From Pseudobutyrivibrio ruminis DSM 9787 (GTDB taxonomy: Bacteria > Bacillota > Clostridia > Lachnospirales > Lachnospiraceae), in NCBI RefSeq assembly GCF_900218035.1, contig NZ_OBMR01000006.1:1-64000 (forward strand): DNA of 64,000 bases, read 5' to 3'. The number at the start of each line of letters is the position of its first letter. The first letter of the stretch is position 1. The position numbers and the translations under genes were made by a program. This document shows positions 17,516-26,356 of the stretch, piece by piece. A model generated the notes under the pieces. That model was not told the origin of the DNA and ran no database searches. It saw only the letters and a list, made by a program, of their open reading frames with translations.

Positions 17516-18370
17516 TTAATTTTGCAAATAAAGTGCCGCTGTAAGATGTCCCTCATCTGCAAAAACAAATACTACTATATTTGAATCGTATGTATTCACA
17601 AATTTAAGATCTAATGAGCCCCATGAAATTGTGGCATCCCAGCCCTCTGGCAGATAGTAAACTGGAAGAGAATGAGGATGTCTTTCAGTTGCTTTTATTC
17701 CTGCAGTCTTCATAGCTGCGTATATAGTCGATGAAACCTGGCAAACGCCTCCGCCGATTCCTGTTGCATGTTGTTTATTAATGAACACTGGCGCCTCAAC
17801 AAAACCATTTGCTGATGTACGCTTACCAATTGAATTTGATGCTGAGAAAGTAGCGCCTGGCGCCACCACTGTACCATCTACCTTTTCTGCAGCTACTTCT
17901 ATATTATGACCTCTAGCAGCATTTGGATCATACTCTGTTGTATAGGCTCCAAGCAAAGTGTAGCTCTGTGGCATATCTGTTGCCAAAGCTCCCACTGAAG
18001 GTGTGCCGTCTCTGCCCTCTGCCTTTCCTGACAATACATAATGAACAACATATGCAGGCATGTTATTTCCGAACACTGCCGCAAGATCAGGATTCTTTAT
18101 CATGTAGTCGGTAGCATTGAATGTGCCACTGGCATTTCTTCCCTCGTACACACCGTACTTAATGTAATGCTCAAGATAATATATGTAACTTCCATCTGCC
18201 TTTGCCGCCACATCAGGATTCATAGCTGCATAGTAATCAGCATTCAAAACCTGCGAATAAATCTGGTATTCTTCCTGAGTAGCTGCTTTTGCATCAATAT
18301 GTGGCATAAGCACAACAGCAAAAGCTAAAACAAAAAGTGACAAAATGGCTTTATTAATCTTAAAATTCAT
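17516..18370 (-). CDS. Secreted VanW-family protein with two NPD repeats
   Basis: A 284-residue exported protein. Signal peptide at 1-29 (MNFKINKAILSLFVLAFAVVL..AKAA). Residues 45-125 hold two copies of a 38-residue repeat: DYYAAMNPDVAAKADGSYIYYLEHYIKYGVYEGR and DYMIKNPDLAAVFGNNMPAYVVHYVLSGKAEGR, of the type common in clostridial cell-surface proteins. The VanW domain follows: ATFSASNSIGKRTSANGF and the signature GGGVCQVSSTIYAAMKTAGIKATERHPHS, ending VNTYDSNIVVFVF. VanW proteins were named from vancomycin-resistance clusters but have no proven enzymatic role; related domains occur in peptidoglycan-binding lipoproteins. ATG 18370 is preceded by GGGAGGAAAGAGG. No van genes are nearby, so a general wall role is likelier than resistance. 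Confidence 0.85.
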   Translation of the reverse strand: MNFKINKAILSLFVLAFAVVLMPHIDAKAATQEEYQIYSQVLNADYYAAMNPDVAAKADGSYIYYLEHYIKYGVYEGRNASGTFNATDYMIKNPDLAAVFGNNMPAYVVHYVLSGKAEGRDGTPSVGALATDMPQSYTLLGAYTTEYDPNAARGHNIEVAAEKVDGTVVAPGATFSASNSIGKRTSANGFVEAPVFINKQHATGIGGGVCQVSSTIYAAMKTAGIKATERHPHSLPVYYLPEGWDATISWGSLDLKFVNTYDSNIVVFVFADEGHLTAALYLQN

Positions 18371-18440
18371 CCTCTTTCCTCCCGGATAAAGTTTTCTGAA
18401 AATTATCTTAGTATCGCCATTTTATCACTTTTCTTGGACA

Positions 18441-18476
18441 AATAAAACACCTCGGCCATTTTTTAGCCGAGGTGTT
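18441..18476 (-). terminator. Intrinsic terminator after small membrane protein gene
   Basis: AACACCTCGGC (18446-18456) pairs perfectly with GCCGAGGTGTT (18466-18476); on the minus strand a TTTATTTGT tail follows. It sits ten bases after the stop at 18486 and isolates vanW from the upstream gene. Confidence 0.88.
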
Positions 18477-18485
18477 AATAAAAAC

Positions 18486-18968
18486 TTATTTATTCTTTCT
18501 TGTTTCCTGGTCAAGCTCCTTCTGCTTACGAAGTGCCCAAGCACGAAGTCCCTTTTTCTTCTTTGTGTCCTGAGTAGCATTGCCACCGCGGATTCCCTTT
18601 ACCTTTGTGATGTAAAGACCAGAAACTGTAGCCTTAACTTCCTTCTTTACAGGAACCTCATCAAAGATTTCTGCATCGCAGATAAGAGTCATCATCTGTG
18701 GGCCAACCTTAGCCTTAACAACTGGAATCTTTGAATTCTTAGCATACCATGGTGTAGCAGCAACAACTGCCTCTGGAAGACCAGCTTCCTTAAGCTTCAT
18801 GCGCTTCTTATCAATGATAAGCATTGAAACCTGCTGTGCAACTGCATCCATCTGATCCTGCTGCTCTGCACGCTTATCCTGTGCCTTCTTACCAAGAAAA
18901 TATAATACAACGATTGCGGCAACCATAAGAACCGCAATAACGATGAGTACAATAGTCACTGTGCTCAT
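18486..18968 (-). CDS. Small conserved single-span membrane protein of unknown function
   Basis: A 160-residue protein with one N-terminal membrane span (TIVLIVIAVLMVAAIVVLYF, residues 5-24), a charged stretch (KKAQDKRAEQQDQMDAVAQQ) and a soluble cytosolic domain containing TPWYAKNSKIPVVKAKVGPQMMTLICDAEIFDEVPVKKEVKATVSGLYITKVKGIRGG. The C-terminus is very basic (KKKKGLRAWALRKQKELDQETRKNK), suggesting contact with nucleic acid or membrane. I do not recognise a named family, although the arrangement looks like conserved hypothetical proteins of Lachnospiraceae. It is a single-gene unit with its own promoter (19017-19045) and terminator. Ribosome site AGGAGGAAG before ATG 18968. Confidence 0.75.
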   Translation of the reverse strand: MSTVTIVLIVIAVLMVAAIVVLYFLGKKAQDKRAEQQDQMDAVAQQVSMLIIDKKRMKLKEAGLPEAVVAATPWYAKNSKIPVVKAKVGPQMMTLICDAEIFDEVPVKKEVKATVSGLYITKVKGIRGGNATQDTKKKKGLRAWALRKQKELDQETRKNK

Positions 18969-19016
18969 AAAAACTTCCTCCTAATCTCCGGCTCCCCTGA
19001 GCCACAACTAGAAGCT

Positions 19017-19045
19017 ATTTTACCATGCACTCCCCTCAAAATCAA
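19017..19045 (-). promoter_or_regulatory. Promoter of the 18486-18968 gene, straddling the palindrome edge
   Basis: Minus-strand TTGATT (19040-19045) and TAAAAT (19017-19022) are 17 bases apart. The -35 lies inside the outer end of the 705-bp palindrome while the -10 lies across its junction with flanking DNA, so the promoter looks like a hybrid made by the palindrome and the neighbouring sequence. Confidence 0.6.
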
Positions 19046-19727
19046 TATCTAGGCCCCATCTTACCTGCCCTTTTCCATCTATTCGCACTGGCCCAGCCAG
19101 CCCTCCCCTACAGGCCCGACCACCAGGTCCCTCCAAGGGACGATTTCGCGAATATTATAGTTTTTCTTGGTACAAAAGGAGAACACACTGTGAGTGTCTT
19201 GTTGCGGGATGAACTTTTTCTGAATCTGTATAGGCTAGGACGGACACTTTTATATTTTATAATATGGATTTCCAAAGCTATGGTACCTTGGGTTCATATT
19301 ACATTCGCTAAGTAGAACTAAAAAAGAGATATTTGTATGTATGAGCACCGTGGCACATTCAACGTCGTGTTTCAAGTGACCACTGCTGCCGCCGTCCTAG
19401 CGGCAGCTGCTCATCCATATCAAATATCTCTTTTTGTTCTACTAAGCTTATTCCAAAATCACCCAAAGGTATCCATAGCTTTGGAAATCCATATCATAAT
19501 CAAGAACTGTGTGTCCGTCCATAGACATACAGATTCAGAAAATGTACAGACCTGCAAAAGACACCACAAATTAGTGTGTTCTCCTTGTACCTTAGAAAAA
19601 CATAATATTCATGCGATGTCCCTTGGAGGGGCCTGGTGGTTGGGCCGTTGGGGAGGGCTGGCTGGGCCAATTTACCTTGAAGAAGGGCAGGTAGATGGGC
19701 CAGCTGTAGTCCTTGGGTGGTGCATGG
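19023..19727. repeat. 705-bp imperfect palindrome with bifurcated tip (candidate fold-back element or giant hairpin RNA)
   Basis: The whole gap between glgP and the next gene is one inverted repeat. The ends CCATGCAC (19023-19030) and GTGCATGG (19720-19727) match. Inward, paired blocks include the 20-base TGGCCCAGCCAGCCCTCCCC with its complement near 19657, CTCCAAGGGAC, AAGGAGAACACACT, TTTTCTGAATCTGTAT, GGATTTCCAAAGCTATGG and AAAAAGAGATATTTG, in the same order on both arms with small bulges. The arms (about 19023-19347 and 19408-19727) close at TGAGCA/TGCTCA around a 60-base tip holding two small hairpins: GTGGCAC...GTGACCAC and GCTGCCGC/GCGGCAGC (19384-19406). TTTA flanks both ends (19019-19022, 19728-19731), like a 4-bp target duplication. 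No credible coding frame lies inside. Confidence 0.85.
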
Positions 19728-19728
19728 T

Positions 19729-21978
19729 TTATAGGTGCCAGATGTCGGCGTTGTACTGGGCGATGGTGCGGTCGCTTGAGAAGAAGCCGGCGTTGGCGAT
19801 GTTTTTAACCATCTTGCGGCCCCATGTAAGGCGATCTTCGTAGTCAGCGAAGGCTTTTTCTTTAGTCTGGCAGTAGTCTTTGAAGTCAGGGAAGGTCATG
19901 AACCAGTCCTTGTCGAGGAGTTCGTTGTAGAGACGCTCAAGGTTCTCCTTCTGGCCTACTGCAAGAAGCTCATCTGATACGATGAAGTCTACGCACTTCT
20001 TGAGGTTTGCATCTTTTTCGTAGTAGTCGCGTGAGCAGTAGCTTGCATCGGCGTAACGCTTGATTACTGTATCTGAATCTTCACCGAAGATGTAGATGTT
20101 GTCATCACCTACGAATTCGTGCATTTCTACATTGGCGCCGTCCATTGTACCGATTGCTACGGCTCCATTGAGCATAAACTTCATGTTTGAAGTACCAGAT
20201 GCTTCCTTCGAAGCAAGAGAAATCTGCTCGTGGATATCGCAGGCTGGGATAAGCTTTTCTGCAAGTGTTACGTTGTAGTTTTCAACCATAACAACCTTGA
20301 GATATGGGCTTACCTCTGGATCCTTTGCAATGATTTCTGATAAGCAGAGGATAAGATGAATGATATCCTTTGCGATAACGTAGGCAGGTGCAGCCTTTGC
20401 GCCAAAGATAACTGTAATTGGACGGGCAGGCTTTTTGCCTTCTTTGATTTCAAAATATTTGTTGATTACGTAGAGGGCGTTCATCTGCTGACGCTTGTAC
20501 TCATGTAGTCTCTTAATCTGAATATCGTATACGCTGTTGTCGTCGATTTCGATGCCTTGTGCCTTTGCAAGGTAGTTCTTAAGAACAGTCTTGCGAGTAT
20601 TCTTTACATCAAGGAAGCGCTGAACAACTGCATCGTCATTCATGTACTGCTCGAGCTTCTTAAGCTCTGTTGCATCCTTCTTGAAACCAGGACCAATAAG
20701 CTCTTCTATAAGCTTAGAAAGCTCTGGGTTACAATATAGTAACCAGCGGCGGAATGTGATTCCGTTTGTCTTGTTGTTGAACTTTTCAGGATAGAGTTCA
20801 TAGAACTTGTGAAGCTCTGTCTCCTTTAAAATTTCTGTATGAAGGGCAGCAACACCATTGATTGAAATGCCATAGTGGATGTCCATGTGTGCCATGTGCA
20901 CAAGACCATCCTTGATAATGGCAACATCTGGGTCTGCAACCTTCTTTGCAATGCGGTTGTGAAGCTCGCGAATGATAGGCATAAGCTGTGGAACAGCCTT
21001 CATCATAAAGTGGATAGGCCACTTTTCAAGGGCTTCTGCGAGGATGGTGTGGTTTGTGTAAGCTGTGCACTTTGAAACCACATCAATTGCCTCGTCCATT
21101 GTAAGCCCACGAATCTGAAGGAGTCGAATGAGTTCCGGTATAACCATTGATGGGTGTGTATCGTTAATCTGAATTACAGCATAATCTGCTAAATCATAAA
21201 GGTTTGAGCCCTTTTCTACAGCTTCATCAAGGATGAGCTGCGCAGCATTCGAAACCATGAAATACTGCTGATAAACACGAAGCAATCTACCATTGTCATC
21301 AGAATCATCTGGGTATAAGAACAATGTAAGATTCTTTGTAAATTCGCTCTTATCGAAATTAATTCCATCTTTAATAATTGATTCATCTACTGTATCTACA
21401 TCGAAAAGATGGAGCTTTGTTGTAACAGAATCATAACCTGTTACGTCTATATCATACATACGAGATGTTACGTTGAAGCCACCAAAATCAACCTGATATG
21501 TGCGCTCTGTCTTTGTCATCCAGCTGTGCTCTGACATCCAAGGGTTTGGTTCTTCATTCTGAAGATTATTGTTGAAGACCTGCTTAAAAAGTCCCATGTG
21601 GTATGCCAATCCAACACCATCACCATTGAGACCAAGTGTTGCAATTGAATCAAGGAAGCAAGCTGCGAGACGACCAAGTCCACCATTTCCAAGTGAAGGC
21701 TCAACCTCAATCTCCTCGATTTCTGCAAGAGACTTGCCACAAGCCTCAAGCTCAGCCTTAACCTCGTCATATATTCCAAGATTAATAAGGTTGTTTGAAA
21801 GGAGCTTACCAATCAAAAACTCAGCGCTAATGTAATAAAGCTTTTTCTTGCCACCAGCAATCTCCTTGCTCTTAGCCTTATCTTTTACATACTCAAGTAA
21901 GCCAACATAAATCTCTTCATTTGTACACTGATCCATGTGGCGACCAAATCGAATCTTAATATACTCATTTGCAGTCAT
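19729..21978 (-). CDS. glgP: Glycogen/alpha-glucan phosphorylase
   Basis: A 749-residue PLP enzyme that releases glucose-1-phosphate from alpha-1,4-glucans. Family landmarks run in order: [71 protein letters not shown], the [13 protein letters not shown] motif and the PLP-lysine segment [15 protein letters not shown]. It is shorter than the 800-plus-residue enteric enzymes because the N-terminal extension is compact, as in clostridial enzymes. The stop codon TAA lies in the TTTA that flanks the palindrome, so the palindrome begins right after the gene. It is divergent from an AraC-type regulator that may control it. ATG 21978 follows GAGGAGGG. Confidence 0.95.
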   Translation of the reverse strand: MTANEYIKIRFGRHMDQCTNEEIYVGLLEYVKDKAKSKEIAGGKKKLYYISAEFLIGKLLSNNLINLGIYDEVKAELEACGKSLAEIEEIEVEPSLGNGGLGRLAACFLDSIATLGLNGDGVGLAYHMGLFKQVFNNNLQNEEPNPWMSEHSWMTKTERTYQVDFGGFNVTSRMYDIDVTGYDSVTTKLHLFDVDTVDESIIKDGINFDKSEFTKNLTLFLYPDDSDDNGRLLRVYQQYFMVSNAAQLILDEAVEKGSNLYDLADYAVIQINDTHPSMVIPELIRLLQIRGLTMDEAIDVVSKCTAYTNHTILAEALEKWPIHFMMKAVPQLMPIIRELHNRIAKKVADPDVAIIKDGLVHMAHMDIHYGISINGVAALHTEILKETELHKFYELYPEKFNNKTNGITFRRWLLYCNPELSKLIEELIGPGFKKDATELKKLEQYMNDDAVVQRFLDVKNTRKTVLKNYLAKAQGIEIDDNSVYDIQIKRLHEYKRQQMNALYVINKYFEIKEGKKPARPITVIFGAKAAPAYVIAKDIIHLILCLSEIIAKDPEVSPYLKVVMVENYNVTLAEKLIPACDIHEQISLASKEASGTSNMKFMLNGAVAIGTMDGANVEMHEFVGDDNIYIFGEDSDTVIKRYADASYCSRDYYEKDANLKKCVDFIVSDELLAVGQKENLERLYNELLDKDWFMTFPDFKDYCQTKEKAFADYEDRLTWGRKMVKNIANAGFFSSDRTIAQYNADIWHL

Positions 21979-22019
21979 AATTACCCTCCTCGGTGATTAA
22001 TTAGTTACCATTTACTTGG

Positions 22020-22025
22020 ATTATA
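22020..22025 (-). promoter_or_regulatory. Candidate -10 box of glgP
   Basis: Minus-strand TATAAT, 41 bases before the glgP start, in the 123-base divergent region shared with the AraC-type gene. No good -35 is visible, which would fit dependence on an activator such as the divergent regulator. Confidence 0.45.
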
Positions 22026-22047
22026 CTGCTCATATATTGGCTATTAC

Positions 22048-22077
22048 TTGCACAAACCCACTATAAAGTGATACTAT
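22048..22077 (+). promoter_or_regulatory. Promoter of the AraC-type gene
   Basis: TTGCAC (22048-22053) and TACTAT (22072-22077) with an 18-base spacer, 24 bases before the ATG. The ribosome site AGGAGATGG follows. Confidence 0.5.
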
Positions 22078-22101
22078 TCTATCATTATAGGAGATGGACA
22101 T

Positions 22102-22971
22102 ATGATTAATATTAATGATTATCAGTCGATACATGAGGTTACAAGCCACTTTGACTACAACATTCCATACAACACATATCCTTGTACTATTCCGCTGGAT
22201 TTTGATTCAGTGCCCCTTCACTGGCATGAGGATGCAGAGTTTATCTATATAAAAAAGGGTGCAGGAATCATTATCATCGACGGAAATGAAAACACTGTAG
22301 CCGCTGGGGATATAGCGTTTATTTTGCCAGGCAAGGTTCACGGAATCTATCAGCTTGCGGATAATTCTATGGAATACGAAAATATCATTTTTGATTCAAA
22401 GATGTTTGCCTCTAATCTGGATGAGTTCTATGACAGATTTCTCATGCCATTTTTCGAGAACACAGTGGATATTCCTCAGGTGTTTAGGCCTGGCGTCACT
22501 GGATATGAAAGTATAAAAAAGTATCTGGATAGCAACGACAACATCTCCAGCCACAGAGAAGGGGCATGGGGGCTGGCCATCAAAGGCAATCTATATCTGC
22601 TTCTATTTAATCTGGTAACACTGTACGAAGATAAGATTGATACAAAGAACAAGAAGAAAATCGACAAGCTAAAGCCTGTCATCAAATATGTAGAATTGAA
22701 TTATGGTAATCAAATCACCGTTGCTGAAATGGCTGATTTGGCAGGATTTTCTGAATCTCATTTTATGCGATTCTTCAAGGAGGCCTTCGGTGTAAGCTTC
22801 ATCACTTATCTAAATGACTATAGGCTTTCCATGGCATCCCGTCTGCTTTTGGAATCAGAGGATACAATTCTCACCATCTCCCAGCAGGTAGGCTTTGAAA
22901 ATCTTTCCCACTTCAATCGTCAGTTCAAACGCAAATACAATAAAACTCCTCGGGAATATAAAAAAGCATAG
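22102..22971 (+). CDS. AraC-family transcriptional regulator with cupin sensor
   Basis: A 289-residue regulator. The N-terminal half is a cupin-type effector domain (VPLHWHEDAEFIYIKKGAGIIIIDGNENTVAAGDIAFILPGKVHGI). The C-terminal 100 residues are the double helix-turn-helix of AraC/XylS proteins: ITVAEMADLAGFSESHFMRFFKEAFGVSFITYLNDYRLSMA and ILTISQQVGFENLSHFNRQFKRKYNKTPREYKK. Such two-domain members usually sense a sugar and activate nearby carbohydrate genes. Being divergent from glycogen phosphorylase, with only 123 bases between them, it is a candidate glgP regulator; the effector is unknown. It is one of only two plus-strand genes. AGGAGA lies eight bases before ATG 22102. Confidence 0.9.
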   Translation: MININDYQSIHEVTSHFDYNIPYNTYPCTIPLDFDSVPLHWHEDAEFIYIKKGAGIIIIDGNENTVAAGDIAFILPGKVHGIYQLADNSMEYENIIFDSKMFASNLDEFYDRFLMPFFENTVDIPQVFRPGVTGYESIKKYLDSNDNISSHREGAWGLAIKGNLYLLLFNLVTLYEDKIDTKNKKKIDKLKPVIKYVELNYGNQITVAEMADLAGFSESHFMRFFKEAFGVSFITYLNDYRLSMASRLLLESEDTILTISQQVGFENLSHFNRQFKRKYNKTPREYKKA

Positions 22972-22992
22972 CAGCCGTAACTGCTATGCTTT
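22963..22992. terminator. Bidirectional terminator
   Basis: AAAGCATAGCAG (22963-22974) and CTGCTATGCTTT (22981-22992) form a perfect 12-bp stem with a six-base loop, flanked by A-rich sequence on the left and TTTATCTTTC on the right. It overlaps the AraC-gene stop codon and lies 14 bases after the convergent zinc-ribbon gene. Confidence 0.9.
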
Positions 22993-23006
22993 ATCTTTCA
23001 ATCTAA

Positions 23007-25217
23007 TTAATACCAACCATATGAATCGTATGATTCATCCTCGTAGTAATAATCGTCATAATCATAATAATCATCGTAATAGTAATCATCATCGTAGTAG
23101 CTACCATATCCGTACAAACCAAGAACCATCATATAGATAGCTTCATCATCGCCAGACTTTAATGTCTCGCTGATTGTCTTGAGAACATCTACGTATTCAC
23201 TTGGTACCTTTGCTGCTTCAAGGTTGCTTACTGTTGATGATAAATCAACAATCTTAAGAAGATCAATCAGCTCTTCTCCATCCATATCTTCAAGGTCGTA
23301 AACTGTACCGGCCTTTGCCATATCTGGCACATCTTCCATCGAGTATGAAAGATTTACCTGAAGAAGTGAATCGTTGTCTGCCATGACGTTCATATCGATT
23401 TTGCCAGTAGTGCCTTCTGTCTGAACTACGAAATCGTACTGAGCTAATGCAAGGAACTGCATATCATCCTCGTAGATTGACTCTGTCATTCCTTCGCCAA
23501 GTGTTACAAGGAACTCTGCGTTAACACCGCGTGTCTTTCTATATGTCTTCTGATCGAAGTTCTTAACATCAACAGTAAAGTATTCTTCGTCGTCTAATGC
23601 AACTGTGTATGTTCCGTTTAAGAACTCATCCTGTGATGTGCCCTTACCATCAATTGTAAGTGTTTCACCCTCTGAATCAACAATCTTTAACTTAAGACCT
23701 GAATCAGCGCCATCCTCTGGCATGTATAATGTAAATACTTCGCCATCTGCGTCGTCGTCATATGAGATACCCTTGAAATTGAATGAGCTATCAATGTAAA
23801 CATAAAGAACACCAACATCCTTGTTCTTCTTAGGATTCTTTTCGATTTTCTCTAATGTCTTCTTAGCATCCTTCTTTGCATCAGAAATCTCTGATGTGAT
23901 GTCATCCCAGTACTCTTCTGCATCTGCATACTCAGAATACTCATCTGACTGAATCTCAGCCTCGAGGAATGGCATAAGCATTTCCTTAAGATCATCATCT
24001 TCCTCGAATGCCTCAGCTAAATCGTATGTAAGCTGAGCATCTGTCTGTGCGTCGATTGTGATAGCAAGCTCTGTGTATGTAGCCTTTACGCCGCTTGCCT
24101 TGATTTCCTTTTTGCCCTTTGTGATATCTGCGCCTGCAAGGTCCTTCTTGATGATGCTTGCGTAGTTATCAGCTGTTGTGCTCATCTGAGCAGGTGTTGG
24201 ATATGTCTCTGCGTATGTTGAAAGCTGTGTTGTGTAATCAGCGATTGCCTTAACAATTTCCTGCTTATCAATATCTGAGCCAACAAGGAATGATGCATCA
24301 GAAACAACTTCTGGAGCTGAAATGTAAGCCTCGCCTGCATTTGCATCAACTAATGCCTGGAATGTAGTGATGTGTGTGCCATTGATGCTTGCATCTACAT
24401 CAAGTCCTAATGACTTATCCTGTACATCCATAGCGATTGTAGCACCTGCGCTATTGAACCAAGAAATATCAGTAGCAGTCATGCCCATCTCCTTCGCCAA
24501 AAGGTTCTTGATTTTGTCGCCAAGTGTAAAATCTACCGAAAGAGTCATATCGCCATTTAAATCAGCGTATGATTCCTGAATTGAATTGTAGCTAACCTCG
24601 TATTCCTCAACAAGGCTGCCTGACTGATTGTCGATTGCTTTAGCAAGCATCTTTGCAGGATTGTTGATAAATTTATATGCGAAGAATCCGCCTACTGCAA
24701 GAAGTGCAATTACAACCACTACAACAATAGCAATGATAATTCCTTTCTTGCCCTTCTTAGGAGCTGGAGCTTCCTCAGCTGGTGGAATTGGAGACCACTG
24801 TGGAGCTGGCGCTGGGGTAGGCTGCTCTACTGGAGCTTCTGCTGTTGGCTGCTCCTCAGCCTGGGCAGAAAGCACTTCATCTACTGTAAGAACTTCTTCT
24901 GTATTTTCCTCTACTGGAGTTTCCTCTACAACTGGAGCTTCTTCTGTCTCCGCTACTTCCTCTACTGTCTCTTCTACAACTTCTTCTACTGGTTCCTCAG
25001 CCTGAACCTCTTCTACTTGTGGCTCCTCTACAGCTGCTTCCTGAACAACTGGCTCTTCTACAGGAGTTTCTTCTACCTCTGGAGTAGCCTCAACAACTGG
25101 CTCCTCAACAGGGGCCTCCTGTGGTGCTGGAGCTACAGGCTGCTTTGCTGGAGTTCCACACTTTGGACAGAACTTTGCTGTGGCGCTAAGCTCAAATCCA
25201 CATTTAGTACAAAACAT
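23007..25217 (-). CDS. Zinc-ribbon membrane protein with Glu/Pro/Val linker and Tyr/Asp tail
   Basis: A 736-residue protein. Residues 1-22 are a zinc ribbon (MFCTKCGFELSATAKFCPKCG; Cys3, 6, 17, 20). Residues 25-155 are a low-complexity linker of VEEP/VEETPVEE units. A membrane span covers 159-182 (GIIIAIVVVVVIALLAVGGFF), and about 520 outward-facing residues follow. The last 35 residues are almost only Tyr and Asp with some Gly, Ser and Glu (for example YYDDDYYYDDYYDYDDYYYED). The domain order matches zinc-ribbon membrane proteins common in Clostridia whose function is unknown; the outer part resembles their lipoprotein-like repeats. It is the last gene of the MBOAT/ABC operon, 15 bases after a permease, so it may work with that exporter. 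Ribosome site GGGAGGAAG. Confidence 0.75.
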   Translation of the reverse strand: MFCTKCGFELSATAKFCPKCGTPAKQPVAPAPQEAPVEEPVVEATPEVEETPVEEPVVQEAAVEEPQVEEVQAEEPVEEVVEETVEEVAETEEAPVVEETPVEENTEEVLTVDEVLSAQAEEQPTAEAPVEQPTPAPAPQWSPIPPAEEAPAPKKGKKGIIIAIVVVVVIALLAVGGFFAYKFINNPAKMLAKAIDNQSGSLVEEYEVSYNSIQESYADLNGDMTLSVDFTLGDKIKNLLAKEMGMTATDISWFNSAGATIAMDVQDKSLGLDVDASINGTHITTFQALVDANAGEAYISAPEVVSDASFLVGSDIDKQEIVKAIADYTTQLSTYAETYPTPAQMSTTADNYASIIKKDLAGADITKGKKEIKASGVKATYTELAITIDAQTDAQLTYDLAEAFEEDDDLKEMLMPFLEAEIQSDEYSEYADAEEYWDDITSEISDAKKDAKKTLEKIEKNPKKNKDVGVLYVYIDSSFNFKGISYDDDADGEVFTLYMPEDGADSGLKLKIVDSEGETLTIDGKGTSQDEFLNGTYTVALDDEEYFTVDVKNFDQKTYRKTRGVNAEFLVTLGEGMTESIYEDDMQFLALAQYDFVVQTEGTTGKIDMNVMADNDSLLQVNLSYSMEDVPDMAKAGTVYDLEDMDGEELIDLLKIVDLSSTVSNLEAAKVPSEYVDVLKTISETLKSGDDEAIYMMVLGLYGYGSYYDDDYYYDDYYDYDDYYYEDESYDSYGWY

Positions 25218-25232
25218 AAATCTTCCTCCCTC

Positions 25233-26354
25233 TCACTTCGAGTGTCGTTTGATGGTATTAATTATATACCATAAAATTAAAAAAGCAATACCATAAATTA
25301 ATAAACTTTTTAAATAGTATAAATCATGGATGCTATATAAATAGTGGAATGTTGGGCAAAATCGCTGTAACATACGGCCTTCTTTGAAGTCGATGAACAC
25401 AGGCGAAAGCATTGCCGATGCCATGATAAGAATCGGTGTAACGATTCCAAGTCCCTTAATGCTGTGAATGATTTCTCTTATAAAAATAGCCACCACGATG
25501 ACCACAAAATCATATGCAGCAATGGTCGCAATCTCTCTTCCCAAGGATGTGAAAACACCTCCCCAGTACAAGCCAACAAGTACCATTATTGTCGGAATAA
25601 AAATTATAACTAGATAATAAAGCAAATCTCTGAGTATAAAGAACCTTGTCTTCCACCAGATAAACAAGCCGTTTGCCTCATCCTCAAGATAATACATGGA
25701 TGCTGCGATTCCACAAAGGAGAAGCCACAGTGCCAGGATTCCACGAAGAGGCATCATCAGATAATTAGTATCTTCAGATGAATTGTCTGTGCCATCAACA
25801 TAGCCCATCTCAAAAAGATTGCCATTAATCTCATAATTGTCATATGTTTCGATGATATGATTCAACTGGTCCTCGGTAGGATTATCACCGTACACATTTT
25901 TTGAAATATAGTAAATAGCCATTTGTCTGGCGATCATAGGATAAACTCTGCTGGAGAGAACCTCCCTGCCAAGCATGTGTGTAAGACCACTTTCACGGAT
26001 AACAATTTCTATCTTTGTTTTGGTCTTGCCCTTTGTTGCCATGTTATCCACAAGGGCATCCAAATCCTCGGGCACAATCCACCCTTCGGTAAGCTGCTGT
26101 GACTCAACATCCTTCACCACTGCATCTGCATCGTCATAAAACTTAAAGAGCAAACTGCCTGGATTGGATTCTAAATTCTCTTTCAGCCATTTGGAGCAGC
26201 TGTCATCACCTGGGATGTAGACGCCAATTGTCATAAGCCCCGATGGTGCAGCACTCATAGCATTTAGCATGAGCACCATCAATGGTACCACCAACAGCAT
26301 GGCTATATAACTTTTCTTTTTTAATAACCTTTTTAATAGTAGTAAGTATTTCAT
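25233..26354 (-). CDS. ABC-2 type transporter permease (second subunit)
   Basis: A 373-residue membrane protein: one N-terminal span (YIAMLLVVPLMVLMLNAMSAAP), a large extracytoplasmic domain of about 180 residues, then five spans. This is the topology of ABC-2 exporters of the YhgE/drug-export kind. The frame is open further upstream inside the previous gene, but ATG 26354, two bases after that gene's TAA and preceded by AAATAAGG, gives the family-like start MKYLLLLKRLLKKKSYIAM. It pairs with the permease at 26357-27598 and the ATPase at 27603-28268. The cargo is unknown; the link to the acylation genes upstream suggests an envelope product. Confidence 0.85.
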   Translation of the reverse strand: MKYLLLLKRLLKKKSYIAMLLVVPLMVLMLNAMSAAPSGLMTIGVYIPGDDSCSKWLKENLESNPGSLLFKFYDDADAVVKDVESQQLTEGWIVPEDLDALVDNMATKGKTKTKIEIVIRESGLTHMLGREVLSSRVYPMIARQMAIYYISKNVYGDNPTEDQLNHIIETYDNYEINGNLFEMGYVDGTDNSSEDTNYLMMPLRGILALWLLLCGIAASMYYLEDEANGLFIWWKTRFFILRDLLYYLVIIFIPTIMVLVGLYWGGVFTSLGREIATIAAYDFVVIVVAIFIREIIHSIKGLGIVTPILIMASAMLSPVFIDFKEGRMLQRFCPTFHYLYSIHDLYYLKSLLIYGIAFLILWYIINTIKRHSK

Positions 26355-26356
26355 CC

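Noticed and set aside
17516-18370. Part of a vancomycin-resistance cluster
   Set aside because: No ligase, dehydrogenase, dipeptidase or VanRS genes are nearby; VanW domains are widespread without resistance.
19023-19727. Assignment to a named large RNA class (ROOL, GOLLD, OLE, HEARO) or a group II intron
   Set aside because: No conserved core of these classes, no domain V, no reverse transcriptase or HNH gene; the simple long hairpin shape does not fit their multi-helix folds.
19025-19843. Plus-strand frames of 96 and 168 codons across the palindrome
   Set aside because: They arise from the two arms of the inverted repeat, have low-complexity Pro/Trp/Gly-rich translations, no ribosome site, and the second runs antisense into glgP.
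24628-25005. Plus-strand 125-codon Ser/Thr-rich frame opposite the zinc-ribbon gene
   Set aside because: It is the antisense of the Glu/Pro/Val repeat linker; codon regularity of the repeat keeps the opposite frame open. No start signals.
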